A stretch of DNA of 64,000 bases. Source: an uncultured Clostridia bacterium (GTDB lineage: Bacteria; Bacillota; Clostridia; Christensenellales; Pumilibacteraceae). A program made the translations under genes and the position numbers. The first letter of the stretch is position 1; the number at the start of each line of letters is the position of its first letter. Location: positions 1 through 64,000 of the forward strand of contig CALVTM010000002.1 of assembly GCA_944362615.1 (NCBI GenBank), in the 5' to 3' direction. The notes below the pieces were generated by a model. It was not told the origin of the DNA, did no database searches, and saw only the letters and a list, made by a program, of their open reading frames with translations. Below are positions 33,833-43,130 of this stretch, in pieces.

Positions 33833-35923
33833 TTATTTTTTAACTTCAAGATCTTTGAGCAGATCAGCGAAAGGATTATTTCCGGAATCCTCACTCCATT
33901 CTGCTTCAGCCGTATCTTTCTCGGCTTCTCTCTTTTTGGGTGCGCGAGGCTTTGCATCTTTCTTTTCAGGCTTAGAAGGCTTTTCCTCGGGTGCAAGCTC
34001 AGGCATGCATGCTTTAGCGCTGAGAGTAAATTTCTTGGCATCTGAATCAACAGCCAGAACTTTAACTTCGATCTCATCGCCTACCTTGTATATATCATTG
34101 ATATTCTTTACATAGGTATTGCTTGCTTCGGAGACATGGACAAGACCTTCAACGCCGGGTTCAACTTCAACAAAAGCACCGAAAGGCATTATTGAAGTTA
34201 TTTTACCCGTAAATACCGATCCTACAGGATGGTTTTCAATAGCTATATCAAACGGATGCTTCTGAAGCTGCTTATATCCGAGAGATACTTTTCCTTTTTC
34301 TCTGTCAGCCTTAAGCACTACAAAATCATACTTCTTGCCGACCTTAAGGACGTCTTCAATGGACTTGAATTTAACCCAGGAAATATCACTGATGTGAACA
34401 AGGCAGTCATAACCATCAACGCTTACAAAAGCACCGAATTTGCTTATGCTCTTTACTTTGCCGTTAACGATAACTCCGGGAACTACGTTCGCCCAGAATA
34501 TCTCTTCTCTTTCCTTGCGCTCACGCTCAATAATAACTTTTTGGCTTGCAACTATTCTCTTCTTCTCGTCGTTGATCTCAAGACTTACGAGGCGAAGAGT
34601 CTTGCCGATATAAGGCTTGATATCGCTTACGTATCTCTCTTTGATCTGAGATGCGGGAATAAATACGGTGTAAGTTCCGAGCTTACCAAGAAGACCGCCA
34701 CCCTTTTTCTTGGCTACGTCGCGTTCTACGGCTCTGTCAACCTTAAGCTCAAATTCCTCTCCGTTGCGTATGGTATCGACAATTTTGTCGCCTTCTTTAA
34801 CCTCATCTACGGCCTTCTTAGAAAAACGGTATACTCCGTCCTCTGTTCTGTTGCCGAGAAGCTTTACCTCAAGCTCCATATCCGCGGGGAAATTCGCGGG
34901 ATCATACGTACCATCCAACGTAGCTTCTTCTGCGGAAATAAATCCATCCACTTTAGAATTGAAAGCTATGGTTATTCCCTTTTCATCTGCAGAAATAACC
35001 TTGACTTTCATGATTTTGCCGCTGCTCAGTTTTTTGCCGCTTGTTTCATCGGCGCCGACCGCCTGCAAGAACTCCTCATTCGTTGCTTCGGTGAAGTTGT
35101 TGTCCATGTATTGAAGTACCTCCGTTATCGACTCATCCGGAGCCGATGCGCCGGCGACTATTCCTATCTTATCGTCGGCATTAAATTTTATTCTTGTCAG
35201 ATCCTCTGCCGAACCTATAAGAAAAGCGCTGCAAAATCTTCCGCATATCTCTTTCAGTTTCAACGTGTTGGAACTTTCAGCGTCTCCGATAACAAAAACC
35301 TTATCACAAAAACATGCGATAGCTTCTGCCTCTCTTTGGCGCTCTTGAGTAGTATAACAAATTGTGTCAAATATTTCAACTGTTTTTAATCTATGTTTAG
35401 CAAATTTCTCAGCAATATTTGCAAATTTTTTTGCAGATGCGGTAGTTTGCGACACCAAACACAGCTTTTCATGCTGTAATAGCGAATCTAATATCTCGTT
35501 TTCATCTGAAATTACCGTTGCGGTATACTTGCATATGGAATTGATCCCTATTACCTCAGGATGTTCGGCTTTACCGAAAATAACTATCTTATATCCGTCA
35601 GCATACTTCTCTTCTACAATTTTGCGTGTACGCATTACAAACGGACATGTGGCATCAACTATTTCAAGACCGGTATTTTTCGCTTTTTCTATCTCCTCGA
35701 CCGGAGCTCCGTGAGAACGGAGTATAACAACAGACCCGGGCTCTGCTTCAGACATATCATTGATTGCATGTATCCCCATTTTTTCCAATGCGGCAACCAT
35801 GCGTGAATTATGTATCAATTTACCGTACGTATATACTTTTTTGCCGTAATCCCGGTTAGCGAGAGAAATAGAACGCTTGACTCCATAACAAAATCCGAGA
35901 TGATGAGCTTTATAAATTTTCAA
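33833..35923 (-). CDS. ispH: IspH (HMBPP reductase) fused to ribosomal protein S1-type domains
   Basis: IspH carries out the last step of the MEP pathway, making IPP and DMAPP with an iron-sulfur cluster. Residues 1-280 are IspH, with GFCYGVKRS, ILRSHGAP, VDATCPFV and VSQTTAS, supplying the three cluster cysteines. From about 300 to 640 there are four S1 RNA-binding repeats, the last two clear (GAFVSVDGYDCLVHIS and GAFVEVEPGVEGLVHVSE), then a charged tail of about 50 residues. This fusion is well known in Clostridia, where the S1 part may serve as the ribosomal S1-like protein. It ends the operon with plsC and cmk. Confidence 0.96.
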   Translation of the reverse strand: MKIYKAHHLGFCYGVKRSISLANRDYGKKVYTYGKLIHNSRMVAALEKMGIHAINDMSEAEPGSVVILRSHGAPVEEIEKAKNTGLEIVDATCPFVMRTRKIVEEKYADGYKIVIFGKAEHPEVIGINSICKYTATVISDENEILDSLLQHEKLCLVSQTTASAKKFANIAEKFAKHRLKTVEIFDTICYTTQERQREAEAIACFCDKVFVIGDAESSNTLKLKEICGRFCSAFLIGSAEDLTRIKFNADDKIGIVAGASAPDESITEVLQYMDNNFTEATNEEFLQAVGADETSGKKLSSGKIMKVKVISADEKGITIAFNSKVDGFISAEEATLDGTYDPANFPADMELEVKLLGNRTEDGVYRFSKKAVDEVKEGDKIVDTIRNGEEFELKVDRAVERDVAKKKGGGLLGKLGTYTVFIPASQIKERYVSDIKPYIGKTLRLVSLEINDEKKRIVASQKVIIERERKEREEIFWANVVPGVIVNGKVKSISKFGAFVSVDGYDCLVHISDISWVKFKSIEDVLKVGKKYDFVVLKADREKGKVSLGYKQLQKHPFDIAIENHPVGSVFTGKITSIMPFGAFVEVEPGVEGLVHVSEASNTYVKNINDIYKVGDEIEVKVLAVDSDAKKFTLSAKACMPELAPEEKPSKPEKKDAKPRAPKKREAEKDTAEAEWSEDSGNNPFADLLKDLEVKK

Positions 35924-36771
35924 TTCTTCTTCTCCGTTTCGTCAGTCTGTTTGTTGCGGATGCGTGCTTTCTCAGCTTTACGCTGTTCGGCTTCAGCTTT
36001 CTTCTCTTCCGCACGGCGAAGTTTTTCCAATCTTTTCTGCTCTTTCCTGCGTTGCTTCATGCGTTTCTTTTCCGCACGCACTTCTTTTCCGTAACGCTTT
36101 TCACGCATTACCTCGCTGAGATACTCTTTTGCGCTTTCCATTCCTTTTGTGATAACGTCCGCAAGTTCACCTAATTTTTCGGCGGTAAGAGGTCCGCTTA
36201 CCATAGAAGCAAGATCAATGGGCTTACCGATATACATGTAAGTACGCCTGAAAAATTTAGGTCGGCGATAAATATATACGGGCAATACTTTTGCTCCACC
36301 GCGTACCGCGAACATAGCTGTTCCGTGTTTGACCTTCAACATGCTTTCATCACTTGCATCTTTGTTGCGCGTTCCTTCCGGGAAAATACCGAGTATTTCA
36401 CCACTTTTAAGTACTCCGACTACTTTTCGTATTGTGGACAGGTCTATATTGTCGCGATTTACGCCTATGACTCCCAATCTGGGAAGCAGCCATCTGAAAA
36501 ATGCACTGTTATAAAACTCTTCCTTTGCAATAAAATGCCAATACATGGGAATAGAAGAGAATGCCGCAGGCGCATCGAGCATGCTCCTATGGTTAAAGGA
36601 CATTATATAACCGCCTTTTTCCGGAAGATTTTCCAGACCGAGCGCTCTGCCAGGCAACATGATCTTAAGCAGCGGATATAATATTCCTTTTAAAAAGCGA
36701 AACCATGCCCTGTAATTGCACTTTTTATCTATCGCCGCACGATATTTTTCATTTTTCAATACGTCACTCAT
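35920..36771 (-). CDS. plsC: 1-acyl-sn-glycerol-3-phosphate acyltransferase with basic tail
   Basis: PlsC adds the second acyl chain to make phosphatidic acid at the inner membrane. The NHX4D catalytic motif is at residues 60-66 (NHRSMLD), followed by the glycerophosphate-binding FPEGTRNKD. A membrane-associated segment lies near 30-45. After the catalytic domain (to about 215) there are about 65 residues made almost only of Lys, Arg, Glu and Ala, predicted to be a charged helix and not part of the normal family. It overlaps cmk and ispH by four bases on each side. Confidence 0.93.
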   Translation of the reverse strand: MSDVLKNEKYRAAIDKKCNYRAWFRFLKGILYPLLKIMLPGRALGLENLPEKGGYIMSFNHRSMLDAPAAFSSIPMYWHFIAKEEFYNSAFFRWLLPRLGVIGVNRDNIDLSTIRKVVGVLKSGEILGIFPEGTRNKDASDESMLKVKHGTAMFAVRGGAKVLPVYIYRRPKFFRRTYMYIGKPIDLASMVSGPLTAEKLGELADVITKGMESAKEYLSEVMREKRYGKEVRAEKKRMKQRRKEQKRLEKLRRAEEKKAEAEQRKAEKARIRNKQTDETEKKN

Positions 36772-37427
36772 TTTTTTATAAAAGCCATTATCCTTTTAGC
36801 AACTTCTTCCGCCGTCATATAATCAGAATTGATTTCCACGGCATCATCTGCCTTACGCAAAGGCGAAACCATTCTGTTTATGTCGCGTTCATCGCGAGCT
36901 GTTATATCAGCTTTGATCTCATCATAATTTACGTCAAGACCTTTTGCTTTGAGTTCATTATACCTGCGATGTGCGCGATTGTCAACAGACGCGGTAAGAA
37001 AAAATTTATATTCTGCATCAGGAAGAACACATGTGCCTATATCTCTTCCGTCAAGCACGGATGAATTTTCTTCAGCAGCTTTTCTCTGTAATCCCAACAA
37101 TGCCGAACGGACGCACGGCAATGCGCTGAAACGGCTGCCGTAATCGGATACTCCGGGAAGCCTGATAGCTTCAGTAACATCTTCGCCATCAAGATACATA
37201 CGTTGTACTCCGTTTTCAAATTTTACTTTAATGTCCGTTGATGCCAATGCTCCCGACACAAAATCGTTATCTTCATGCCAACCGGAACGCATTGCCTTAA
37301 GCCCTACCGTACGATACAAAGCTCCTGTATCGAGATACATGATGCCGAGTTTTTCCGCCAGTAATTTTGCAACAGTACTTTTACCCGCGCCGGAAGGTCC
37401 GTCAATAGCTATATTATAAACTTTCAT
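36768..37427 (-). CDS. cmk: Cytidylate kinase
   Basis: Cmk phosphorylates CMP and dCMP. From ATG 37427, with AAGGAG eight bases upstream, the protein has 219 residues, the normal size. It starts MKVYNIAIDGPSGAGKST, containing the P-loop, and includes YLDTGALYRTVGL, LDGRDIGTCVLP and ITARDERD, all family motifs. The open frame runs 25 codons further upstream, but this overlaps aroH and carries no family similarity. The aroH-cmk-plsC-ispH order is common in Clostridia. Confidence 0.96.
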   Translation of the reverse strand: MKVYNIAIDGPSGAGKSTVAKLLAEKLGIMYLDTGALYRTVGLKAMRSGWHEDNDFVSGALASTDIKVKFENGVQRMYLDGEDVTEAIRLPGVSDYGSRFSALPCVRSALLGLQRKAAEENSSVLDGRDIGTCVLPDAEYKFFLTASVDNRAHRRYNELKAKGLDVNYDEIKADITARDERDINRMVSPLRKADDAVEINSDYMTAEEVAKRIMAFIKK

Positions 37428-37779
37428 CGGCGAACTCCTTTCTGAGAACTCCAGCGCCACGCATATATACATGCACCGGCTCCGCCGTGTCAGCATCCGC
37501 ACAGACTGTTATAAGTACCCTTATGCACATACGTAATGACCCCGCTATTTCAGGCTCCATACATGAAAACAGCGGTGCAGGCATTACTCCCGATTCTCTT
37601 ATCGCTTTTGCCGGATAAGACGCAGTAATATCCGATGTCGTCGATATTATTATACTTACGACACTGTCAAAAGTGTTCTTCTCTTTTATTCTCTTTACAA
37701 GCTCAACTGATCTTGCGGATATTTCTTCTTCCGTATCCGCGTCAACTGTTATCGCTCCTCTTATAGCATATACTTTCAT
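37414..37779 (-). CDS. aroH: Chorismate mutase, AroH class
   Basis: AroH-type chorismate mutase converts chorismate to prephenate for Phe and Tyr synthesis and is a small homotrimer. The 121-residue protein aligns by eye with the family: AIRGAITVDADTEEEI at the start, a SYPAKAIR stretch, MEPEIAGSLRMCIRVLI and HVYMRGAGVLR near the end, including the active-site arginines. It overlaps cmk by 14 bases and the HI0933-type flavoprotein gene by four, so translation is probably coupled. Confidence 0.92.
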   Translation of the reverse strand: MKVYAIRGAITVDADTEEEISARSVELVKRIKEKNTFDSVVSIIISTTSDITASYPAKAIRESGVMPAPLFSCMEPEIAGSLRMCIRVLITVCADADTAEPVHVYMRGAGVLRKEFADESL

Positions 37780-38987
37780 TGTTCACTCCCTGCCGCTATT
37801 CCTGCGCTTCTTCCCATTGCAAACGCGCATTGCAGATTGTATCCGCCCGTAAGAGCATCTACATCAAGTATTTCGCCTGCAAAGTAAAGACCTTTAACAA
37901 GTTTGCTTTCCATTGTCTTAGGATCAATTTCTTTGATATCCACTCCGCCGGATGTTATTACAGCTCTTTTGATATCATCTAATCCTGTAGGTGAAAAAGT
38001 AAGATTTTTAACCGTATATCCAAGTGCGAAACGCTGATTGCGCGTGATGGAATTTCCCTTCACCGTTCCCGGAACCCCACTCTGTTCAAGCACATACGGA
38101 ATAACCGCTTTCGGCAATAATGTCGTAAGAATGTTTGACAAATCCTTATTCCTCATTTCACCGAAATCACTCATAAGCCGCTCATCCAGCGTTTCAGGTG
38201 ATAATGCCGGTTTAAAATCGATAATCAACTGACCTTTACCGACATTCAGTCTGTTCACCCTGCTTGACAAAGTAAGTATTATAGGACCGCTCACTCCGTT
38301 TGCCGTAAACAGCATTTCACCGAATTCCGAATACGCCTTTCCGTCAGCCTTTATCGTAGCCTTTACGTTTTTTAAGCTTAACCCTTCAAGGGGCTTTACG
38401 TCGTCGCGCAGTAAAATTGCCGAAAGCGCAGGTACAGGCTGCACGATTTTATGCCCGAAAGAACGTGCTATCTCATAGCCATCTCCGGTACTGCCTGTCG
38501 TCGGATAACTGAGACCGCCTGTTGCAACGATGACTTTATCAAATTCCAAATCACCGCGATCTGTTTTTACGGTAAACGTATTTTCGTACTTTGTCACACA
38601 TAGTACTTTTGTATTAAGCAGTATTTTCGCATTATTTTTTTCCGCCGCATAAACAAGCGCTTTTATGACATCACTGGATTTATCGCTTACCGGGAATACT
38701 CGACAACCTCGCTCTGTCTTAAGCCTCAACCCGTTCTCACCCATAAATTCCATTAAGGCGGGCGGCGGAAACGCGGTAAGCGTGCTTATCATGAATTTAT
38801 CCCCATGAATTATATTGGGAAAAAATTCATACAGCGCGCAATTATTTGTAAGATTGCAACGCCCCTTACCAGTTATATAAAGCTTCTTTCCCGCTTTTTC
38901 ATTGCGTTCTATAACAGTAACCTCACCTTTACAAAACGCCGCCGCCATAAGACCGGCAGCGCCGCAACCTATAATACCTACTTTCAC
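37776..38987 (-). CDS. HI0933-family FAD-dependent oxidoreductase (BaiN-like)
   Basis: The 403-residue flavoprotein begins MKVGIIGCGAAGLMAA, an FAD-binding dinucleotide fold, followed by KLYITGKGRCNLTNN, a hallmark of the HI0933/BaiN family. It ends with LYFAGEILDVDALTGGYNLQ, which closes the FAD site. Members have been linked to reduction of steroid or other unsaturated substrates, but most have no known substrate. It overlaps surE by four bases. Placement beside aroH and cmk is conserved in many Clostridia and does not reveal its role. Confidence 0.92.
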   Translation of the reverse strand: MKVGIIGCGAAGLMAAAFCKGEVTVIERNEKAGKKLYITGKGRCNLTNNCALYEFFPNIIHGDKFMISTLTAFPPPALMEFMGENGLRLKTERGCRVFPVSDKSSDVIKALVYAAEKNNAKILLNTKVLCVTKYENTFTVKTDRGDLEFDKVIVATGGLSYPTTGSTGDGYEIARSFGHKIVQPVPALSAILLRDDVKPLEGLSLKNVKATIKADGKAYSEFGEMLFTANGVSGPIILTLSSRVNRLNVGKGQLIIDFKPALSPETLDERLMSDFGEMRNKDLSNILTTLLPKAVIPYVLEQSGVPGTVKGNSITRNQRFALGYTVKNLTFSPTGLDDIKRAVITSGGVDIKEIDPKTMESKLVKGLYFAGEILDVDALTGGYNLQCAFAMGRSAGIAAGSEQ

Positions 38988-39724
38988 AATGAAAACTCCT
39001 TTCTGAGCGTTTCAAGCAACCGATAATCATTCATATCCAGAGTAACAGGAGATATAGTAATATGACCGCGTCTGACTAAAGAAACATCTGTTTCTTCACC
39101 CGATTCTTCATCCAGCGGTTCTCCTCCTATCTGCAGCAGATCTTTACCAACCTCATAAAATCTGTCGGTATATCTGTTACGCCCCACAGGAACTACCGAT
39201 ACTCCCGTATGTTTTTTCCCAGGGTAATTGATATTCAGCGCAGTATAATCCGGCATATCGAACGAGGAAAGCATACTGAGATTTTCAGATAAAAACTCGG
39301 CAGCCAACGCATAACCGTCCGAAAAACTTCTGTCTGTATTACTTATAGCGACAGACCGAATACCCATATATGCGCCCTCAAGTGCCGCACTTACAGTTCC
39401 GCTGTAAATTACATCGCTACCGACGTTTGAGCCTTCGTTGATACCCGATATAACCAAATCGGGCAGTTTGTCTTTCATAAAGTACAAAACTGCCAGTTTG
39501 ACGCAATCTGCAGGCATGCCGTCCACGGCAATTCGCAGACGGCATCCTGACGGATCAAGCATTTTATAGGCGAGCGGAGAATGTACTGATATGCCATGTC
39601 CCGCAGCGGATTTCTGCGCTACGGGAGCTATGACATATACTTCATGTTTATTACTGAGCAAGTCTGCTACTGTTTTTAAGCCTACAGACTCTATTCCGTC
39701 GTCGTTTGTTATAAGTATCCTCAT
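38984..39724 (-). CDS. surE: 5'/3'-nucleotidase SurE
   Basis: SurE removes phosphate from nucleoside monophosphates and is linked to stationary-phase survival. The 246-residue protein starts MRILITNDDGI, with the metal-binding DD pair, and has APVAQKSAAGHGISV and LVISGINEGSNVGSDVIYSGTVSAALEG-type family motifs (only short parts quoted here as recognised). It overlaps OadA upstream and the HI0933 gene downstream by four bases each. Confidence 0.95.
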   Translation of the reverse strand: MRILITNDDGIESVGLKTVADLLSNKHEVYVIAPVAQKSAAGHGISVHSPLAYKMLDPSGCRLRIAVDGMPADCVKLAVLYFMKDKLPDLVISGINEGSNVGSDVIYSGTVSAALEGAYMGIRSVAISNTDRSFSDGYALAAEFLSENLSMLSSFDMPDYTALNINYPGKKHTGVSVVPVGRNRYTDRFYEVGKDLLQIGGEPLDEESGEETDVSLVRRGHITISPVTLDMNDYRLLETLRKEFSL

Positions 39725-41121
39725 AAGGGATGAACTTGGTTCTTATCGTCAAACACGGACATGTCAACACCGTGCTTACGCGCATAGCGCGCTTTGAAGA
39801 AAGGCATGGACACCTGAGGGAAAAGCGCGTAAGTAAGAACGTCTTCTTCCTGCTCATAGTACATTCCGAGTTCATCACGAAGCTTATCCAGCTCAGGAGG
39901 AAGATCGTGAGGACTGTACTTGATGGGCTTATCGTTTCCGAGTATCTTCTTAATAACATCGTCCGTAGGCTGTATGGGAAGTTTGCCGTATTCGCCGCGA
40001 GCCATGCCCTTTGTCTCTTTCGTTACCATCTTGTATCTCTCACCCATGATAACGTTAAGGACTGCCTGCGTACCCACGATCTGGCTGGACGGAGTTACAA
40101 GCGGAGGATAACCGAGATCTGCTCTGACTCTGGGAACTTCCTGAAGCACTTCTTCCAGCTTTTCGCTCTTACCCTGTTCCTTAAGCTGATTGATAAGGTT
40201 GGACAACATACCGCCGGGTACCTGATAAATAAGCGCATTTACATCCACCTTGAGGACCTTGTCGCTGAGGTAACCGTCTTTCTTAAGTCTGTCGGCTACG
40301 CCACGGAAGTAAACGGTAAGCTCGTTGAGCTTCTTAAGGTCTATACCGGTATCGTAATCAGTACCTTTAAGCGTTGCCACAAGCGGTTCGGTCGCAGGCT
40401 GGCTGGTGCCGTTACCGAGAGGTGAAAGCGCCGTATCAACTATGTCGCAGCCTGCTTCTATCGCCTTAAGGTTTGTCATATCACCTATACCTGCCGTATT
40501 ATGAGTATGCAGGTGTATAGGCATATCCACTTCATCTTTAAGCTTCTTGACAAGGTCATATGCGTCATAAGGAAGAAGCAGGTTTGCCATATCCTTAATG
40601 CACAGAATATCCGCGCCCATAGCCTTAAACTCTTTAGCAAGTTTAACATAATAGTCCATGGAATACACGGGACCTGTCGTATAAGATATAGCCGCTTCCA
40701 CAGTACCGCCGAATTCTTTCGTTGCAGTTATTGCCGTTTCAAGGTTGTGAGGATCATTGAGCGCATCGAATATACGAAGCACGTCAATACCGTTTTTAAC
40801 CGTCAGCTCACAGAACTTACGAACGACATCATCACTGTAATGACGATATCCGAGAAGGTTCTGTCCGCGGAGAAGCATCTGAAGTTTGGTATTCGGAATT
40901 GCTTTTCTTAAGGTGCGCAGTCTCTCCCACGGATCTTCGCCGAGGAAACGTATGCAAGAGTCAAATGTAGCTCCGCCCCATGCTTCAAGAGCATAATAAC
41001 CTATCTTATCAAGTTTATCCGCGACGGGAAGCATTTCGTCAATACGCATACGAGTAGCCGCCTGCGACTGATGCGCGTCGCGAAGTATCGTCTCCATTAT
41101 TTTAACGGGTTTTTTTGCCAT
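39721..41121 (-). CDS. oadA: Carboxyltransferase subunit, oxaloacetate decarboxylase alpha/pyruvate carboxylase type (no biotin domain)
   Basis: OadA moves the carboxyl group from oxaloacetate to biotin, or in reverse onto pyruvate. The 466-residue protein has the TIM-barrel motif ETILRDAHQS (D15-A-H-Q18), the metal-ligand pair HLHTHNTAG, the CIKDMANLL carboxylated-lysine region, and a conserved C-terminal helical domain. It lacks the biotin-carrier segment that makes up the end of full-length OadA (about 590). The biotin is on a separate small protein two genes upstream. It lies 16 bases after oadB, the fifth gene of the decarboxylase module. Confidence 0.94.
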   Translation of the reverse strand: MAKKPVKIMETILRDAHQSQAATRMRIDEMLPVADKLDKIGYYALEAWGGATFDSCIRFLGEDPWERLRTLRKAIPNTKLQMLLRGQNLLGYRHYSDDVVRKFCELTVKNGIDVLRIFDALNDPHNLETAITATKEFGGTVEAAISYTTGPVYSMDYYVKLAKEFKAMGADILCIKDMANLLLPYDAYDLVKKLKDEVDMPIHLHTHNTAGIGDMTNLKAIEAGCDIVDTALSPLGNGTSQPATEPLVATLKGTDYDTGIDLKKLNELTVYFRGVADRLKKDGYLSDKVLKVDVNALIYQVPGGMLSNLINQLKEQGKSEKLEEVLQEVPRVRADLGYPPLVTPSSQIVGTQAVLNVIMGERYKMVTKETKGMARGEYGKLPIQPTDDVIKKILGNDKPIKYSPHDLPPELDKLRDELGMYYEQEEDVLTYALFPQVSMPFFKARYARKHGVDMSVFDDKNQVHPL

Positions 41122-41137
41122 AATTTCATCTCCTTGA

Positions 41138-42370
41138 TTATGCGAAGAACGCTATCAATACGCCTGCCGCAACTGCCGAACCTATGACGCCCGCAACATT
41201 GGGACCCATAGCATGCATGAGCAGGTAGTTATCGGGTACATACTGCTGACCGATTTTCTGGGATACGCGCGCCGCCATAGGAACTGCGGACACGCCCGCG
41301 CTGCCGATAAGAGGATTGATCTTTTCTTTGAGGAACAGATTCATAAACTTTGCGATCAGCACGCCGCCTACAGTACCGAATGCAAAAGCAGTAAGACCAA
41401 GTAAGATTATTCCAAGTGTTGTGGCCGTCAGGAACATACTTGCAGTCGCTTTGAATCCGACACATGTTCCAAGCAATATGGTTACCACGTTGCACAGTCC
41501 GTTACTTGCCGTATCAGCAAGACGTCCGGTCACTCCGCTTTCCTTAAGCAGGTTGCCGAGCATCAGCATTCCGAGAAGAGGAAGAGATGACGGCAGGAAC
41601 AATCCGCAAAGTACAACTACGACTATAGGGAATATTATTTTTTCCCTCTTGGGTACACTGCGCATCTGTTTCATTCTTATGCAGCGCTCCTGCTTTGTCG
41701 TAAGCAGCTTCATTATCGGAGGCTGGATAGCAGGAATCAATGCCATATATGAATAAGCAGCTATGGCTATTGCAGACAAATGTCCGCCTTCCGCCGCCTC
41801 ACCCATTTGCGTCGCAACATATATAGCGGTAGGACCGTCGGCGCCACCGATTATAGCGACTGCGGATGCGAGCTGTGTATCGTTTCCGAAAATGAAGTAT
41901 CCGGCAAACAAGGTTACAAATATACCGAGCTGCGCACCGGCACCCATAATAAGGCTCTTGGGATTTGCAATCAACGGTCCGAAATCCGTCATTGCGCCGA
42001 TTGCAAGGAAAATCAACGGCGGATAAATAACGTAATTGACACCCATTGATAAATAATAGAACAATCCGCCGGCTTGCATAGGTTCTTCTACAGGAGTTTT
42101 GGAAAGTTCTTCATAAGCGCCGGGAATGTTTGCGAGCATTACACCGAATGCAATAGGTACGAGCAGCAGAGGCTCAAACCCTCTTGCTATGGCGAGATAA
42201 AACAATACAAACGCCACAACAAGCATGATGTAATTCGCAAACGGAAACGGCGTACTATCGACAGACTGAGCGAATCCTGTTGACTGAAGCAGTTTTACCA
42301 TGCTTTGTCCGAGGTTTTCCACTCCGTCCATTGCCGCAGAAGGAATTACCATAAAAGTATCCTCCAGCAA
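41138..42370 (-). CDS. oadB: Na+-transporting decarboxylase, beta subunit
   Basis: OadB/MmdB uses the free energy of carboxybiotin decarboxylation to pump two sodium ions outward. The 410-residue polytopic protein has about ten membrane segments. It has the sodium-site motif GGADGPTAIY with Asp178, and the later ANTASNG-like region (LADTASNGLCNVVTILLG) and SVSAVPMAAR-type end. It abuts the biotin-carrier gene with no gap. Together with OadG, the carrier and the carboxyltransferases it makes a complete membrane pump. Confidence 0.95.
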   Translation of the reverse strand: MLEDTFMVIPSAAMDGVENLGQSMVKLLQSTGFAQSVDSTPFPFANYIMLVVAFVLFYLAIARGFEPLLLVPIAFGVMLANIPGAYEELSKTPVEEPMQAGGLFYYLSMGVNYVIYPPLIFLAIGAMTDFGPLIANPKSLIMGAGAQLGIFVTLFAGYFIFGNDTQLASAVAIIGGADGPTAIYVATQMGEAAEGGHLSAIAIAAYSYMALIPAIQPPIMKLLTTKQERCIRMKQMRSVPKREKIIFPIVVVVLCGLFLPSSLPLLGMLMLGNLLKESGVTGRLADTASNGLCNVVTILLGTCVGFKATASMFLTATTLGIILLGLTAFAFGTVGGVLIAKFMNLFLKEKINPLIGSAGVSAVPMAARVSQKIGQQYVPDNYLLMHAMGPNVAGVIGSAVAAGVLIAFFA

Positions 42371-42736
42371 TTACTTTATATATGCAAGCACTGCGTCCGT
42401 TTCTACGTTCGCACCTACCTGCACGGCATAAGTTATCGTACCGTCTGCCGTAGCAACAATATCATTCTCCATTTTCATTGCCTCAAGCACTGCAACAGGC
42501 TGACCAGCTTTAACTGCAGCGCCGTCTGCAAATGCAAGTTTACGAATAACGCCAGGCATAGGAGACTTTACAGGCATGCCGCCTGCGGGCGCAGCTACAG
42601 GCGCCGGAGCTGCCTTGGGAGCAACGGGTGCCGCAACAGGAGCGACGGGAGCTGCTGCAGGTGCGGATGCTCCGCCTACTTCATCTACTTCCACACTATA
42701 TGCTTTTCCGTTTACGGTAACATTGAATTTACGCAT
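42371..42736 (-). CDS. Biotin carboxyl carrier protein of the decarboxylase pump
   Basis: The 121-residue protein carries the biotin that shuttles carboxyl groups between the carboxyltransferases and the pump. A short N-terminal strand region is followed by an Ala/Pro-rich flexible linker (about 22-52), then a biotinyl domain with VLEAMKMEND in which Lys88 is the predicted biotinylation site. This corresponds to MmdC or to the carrier end of OadA. The ribosome site is GGAGG. It lies between oadG and oadB. Confidence 0.95.
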   Translation of the reverse strand: MRKFNVTVNGKAYSVEVDEVGGASAPAAAPVAPVAAPVAPKAAPAPVAAPAGGMPVKSPMPGVIRKLAFADGAAVKAGQPVAVLEAMKMENDIVATADGTITYAVQVGANVETDAVLAYIK

Positions 42737-42751
42737 TTTATATTTCCTCCG

Positions 42752-43126
42752 TTATAATTTTTTAATAGATCGTATTACGAACGGAACGGGCATTACATCT
42801 GCCTTTTCCTCCGATTTTGCATTGGTTTCATAATAAGCCATAAGAGCAGCAGTGATAGCAGCTACTGTTTCGCTGTCTTCCTCAGGCGATACCTCTTCGA
42901 CAGTTCCTGTTGCCGCGACATCCGCTTTTTTGCGTTTCAACTTTATTCCGTTAAGAATTTTGGAGAACACAACAAGAAGAACTATCAGTATAATAAGAAC
43001 TGCAATTACAAGCAGAAAGCCTATTATACTGTAAAGCGCCATAGTGCCGGGTCCGTATACTTCTTCAGCCCCTTCTTCCGCTGCGCTCATCAAGGCCATA
43101 TTTGCCATTTGAACGAACCTGTACAT
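42752..43126 (-). CDS. oadG: OadG-type small gamma/delta subunit of the decarboxylase pump
   Basis: OadG/MmdD proteins are small, poorly conserved subunits with one membrane helix that join the carboxyltransferase to the beta subunit. The 124-residue protein has a single strong helix (about 31-56, IIGFLLVIAVLIILIVLLVV) and a following charged cytoplasmic region with EEDSETVAAITAALMAYYE, a feature of the clostridial OadG group. It is four bases after the MmdA-like gene and 15 bases before the biotin carrier. Confidence 0.88.
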   Translation of the reverse strand: MYRFVQMANMALMSAAEEGAEEVYGPGTMALYSIIGFLLVIAVLIILIVLLVVFSKILNGIKLKRKKADVAATGTVEEVSPEEDSETVAAITAALMAYYETNAKSEEKADVMPVPFVIRSIKKL

Positions 43127-43130
43127 GCGA

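Noticed and set aside
34229..35389. A 386-codon plus-strand open frame opposite ispH-rpsA
   Set aside because: It is the antisense of a clearly coding gene, has no ribosome site, and its residues show no family pattern. The same applies to other long plus-strand frames such as 7156-7962, 12023-12769 and 43125-43772.
35636..35923. ispH-rpsA fusion as a novel finding
   Set aside because: Fusion of IspH with S1 domains is well known in Clostridia, so it is reported only as a feature.
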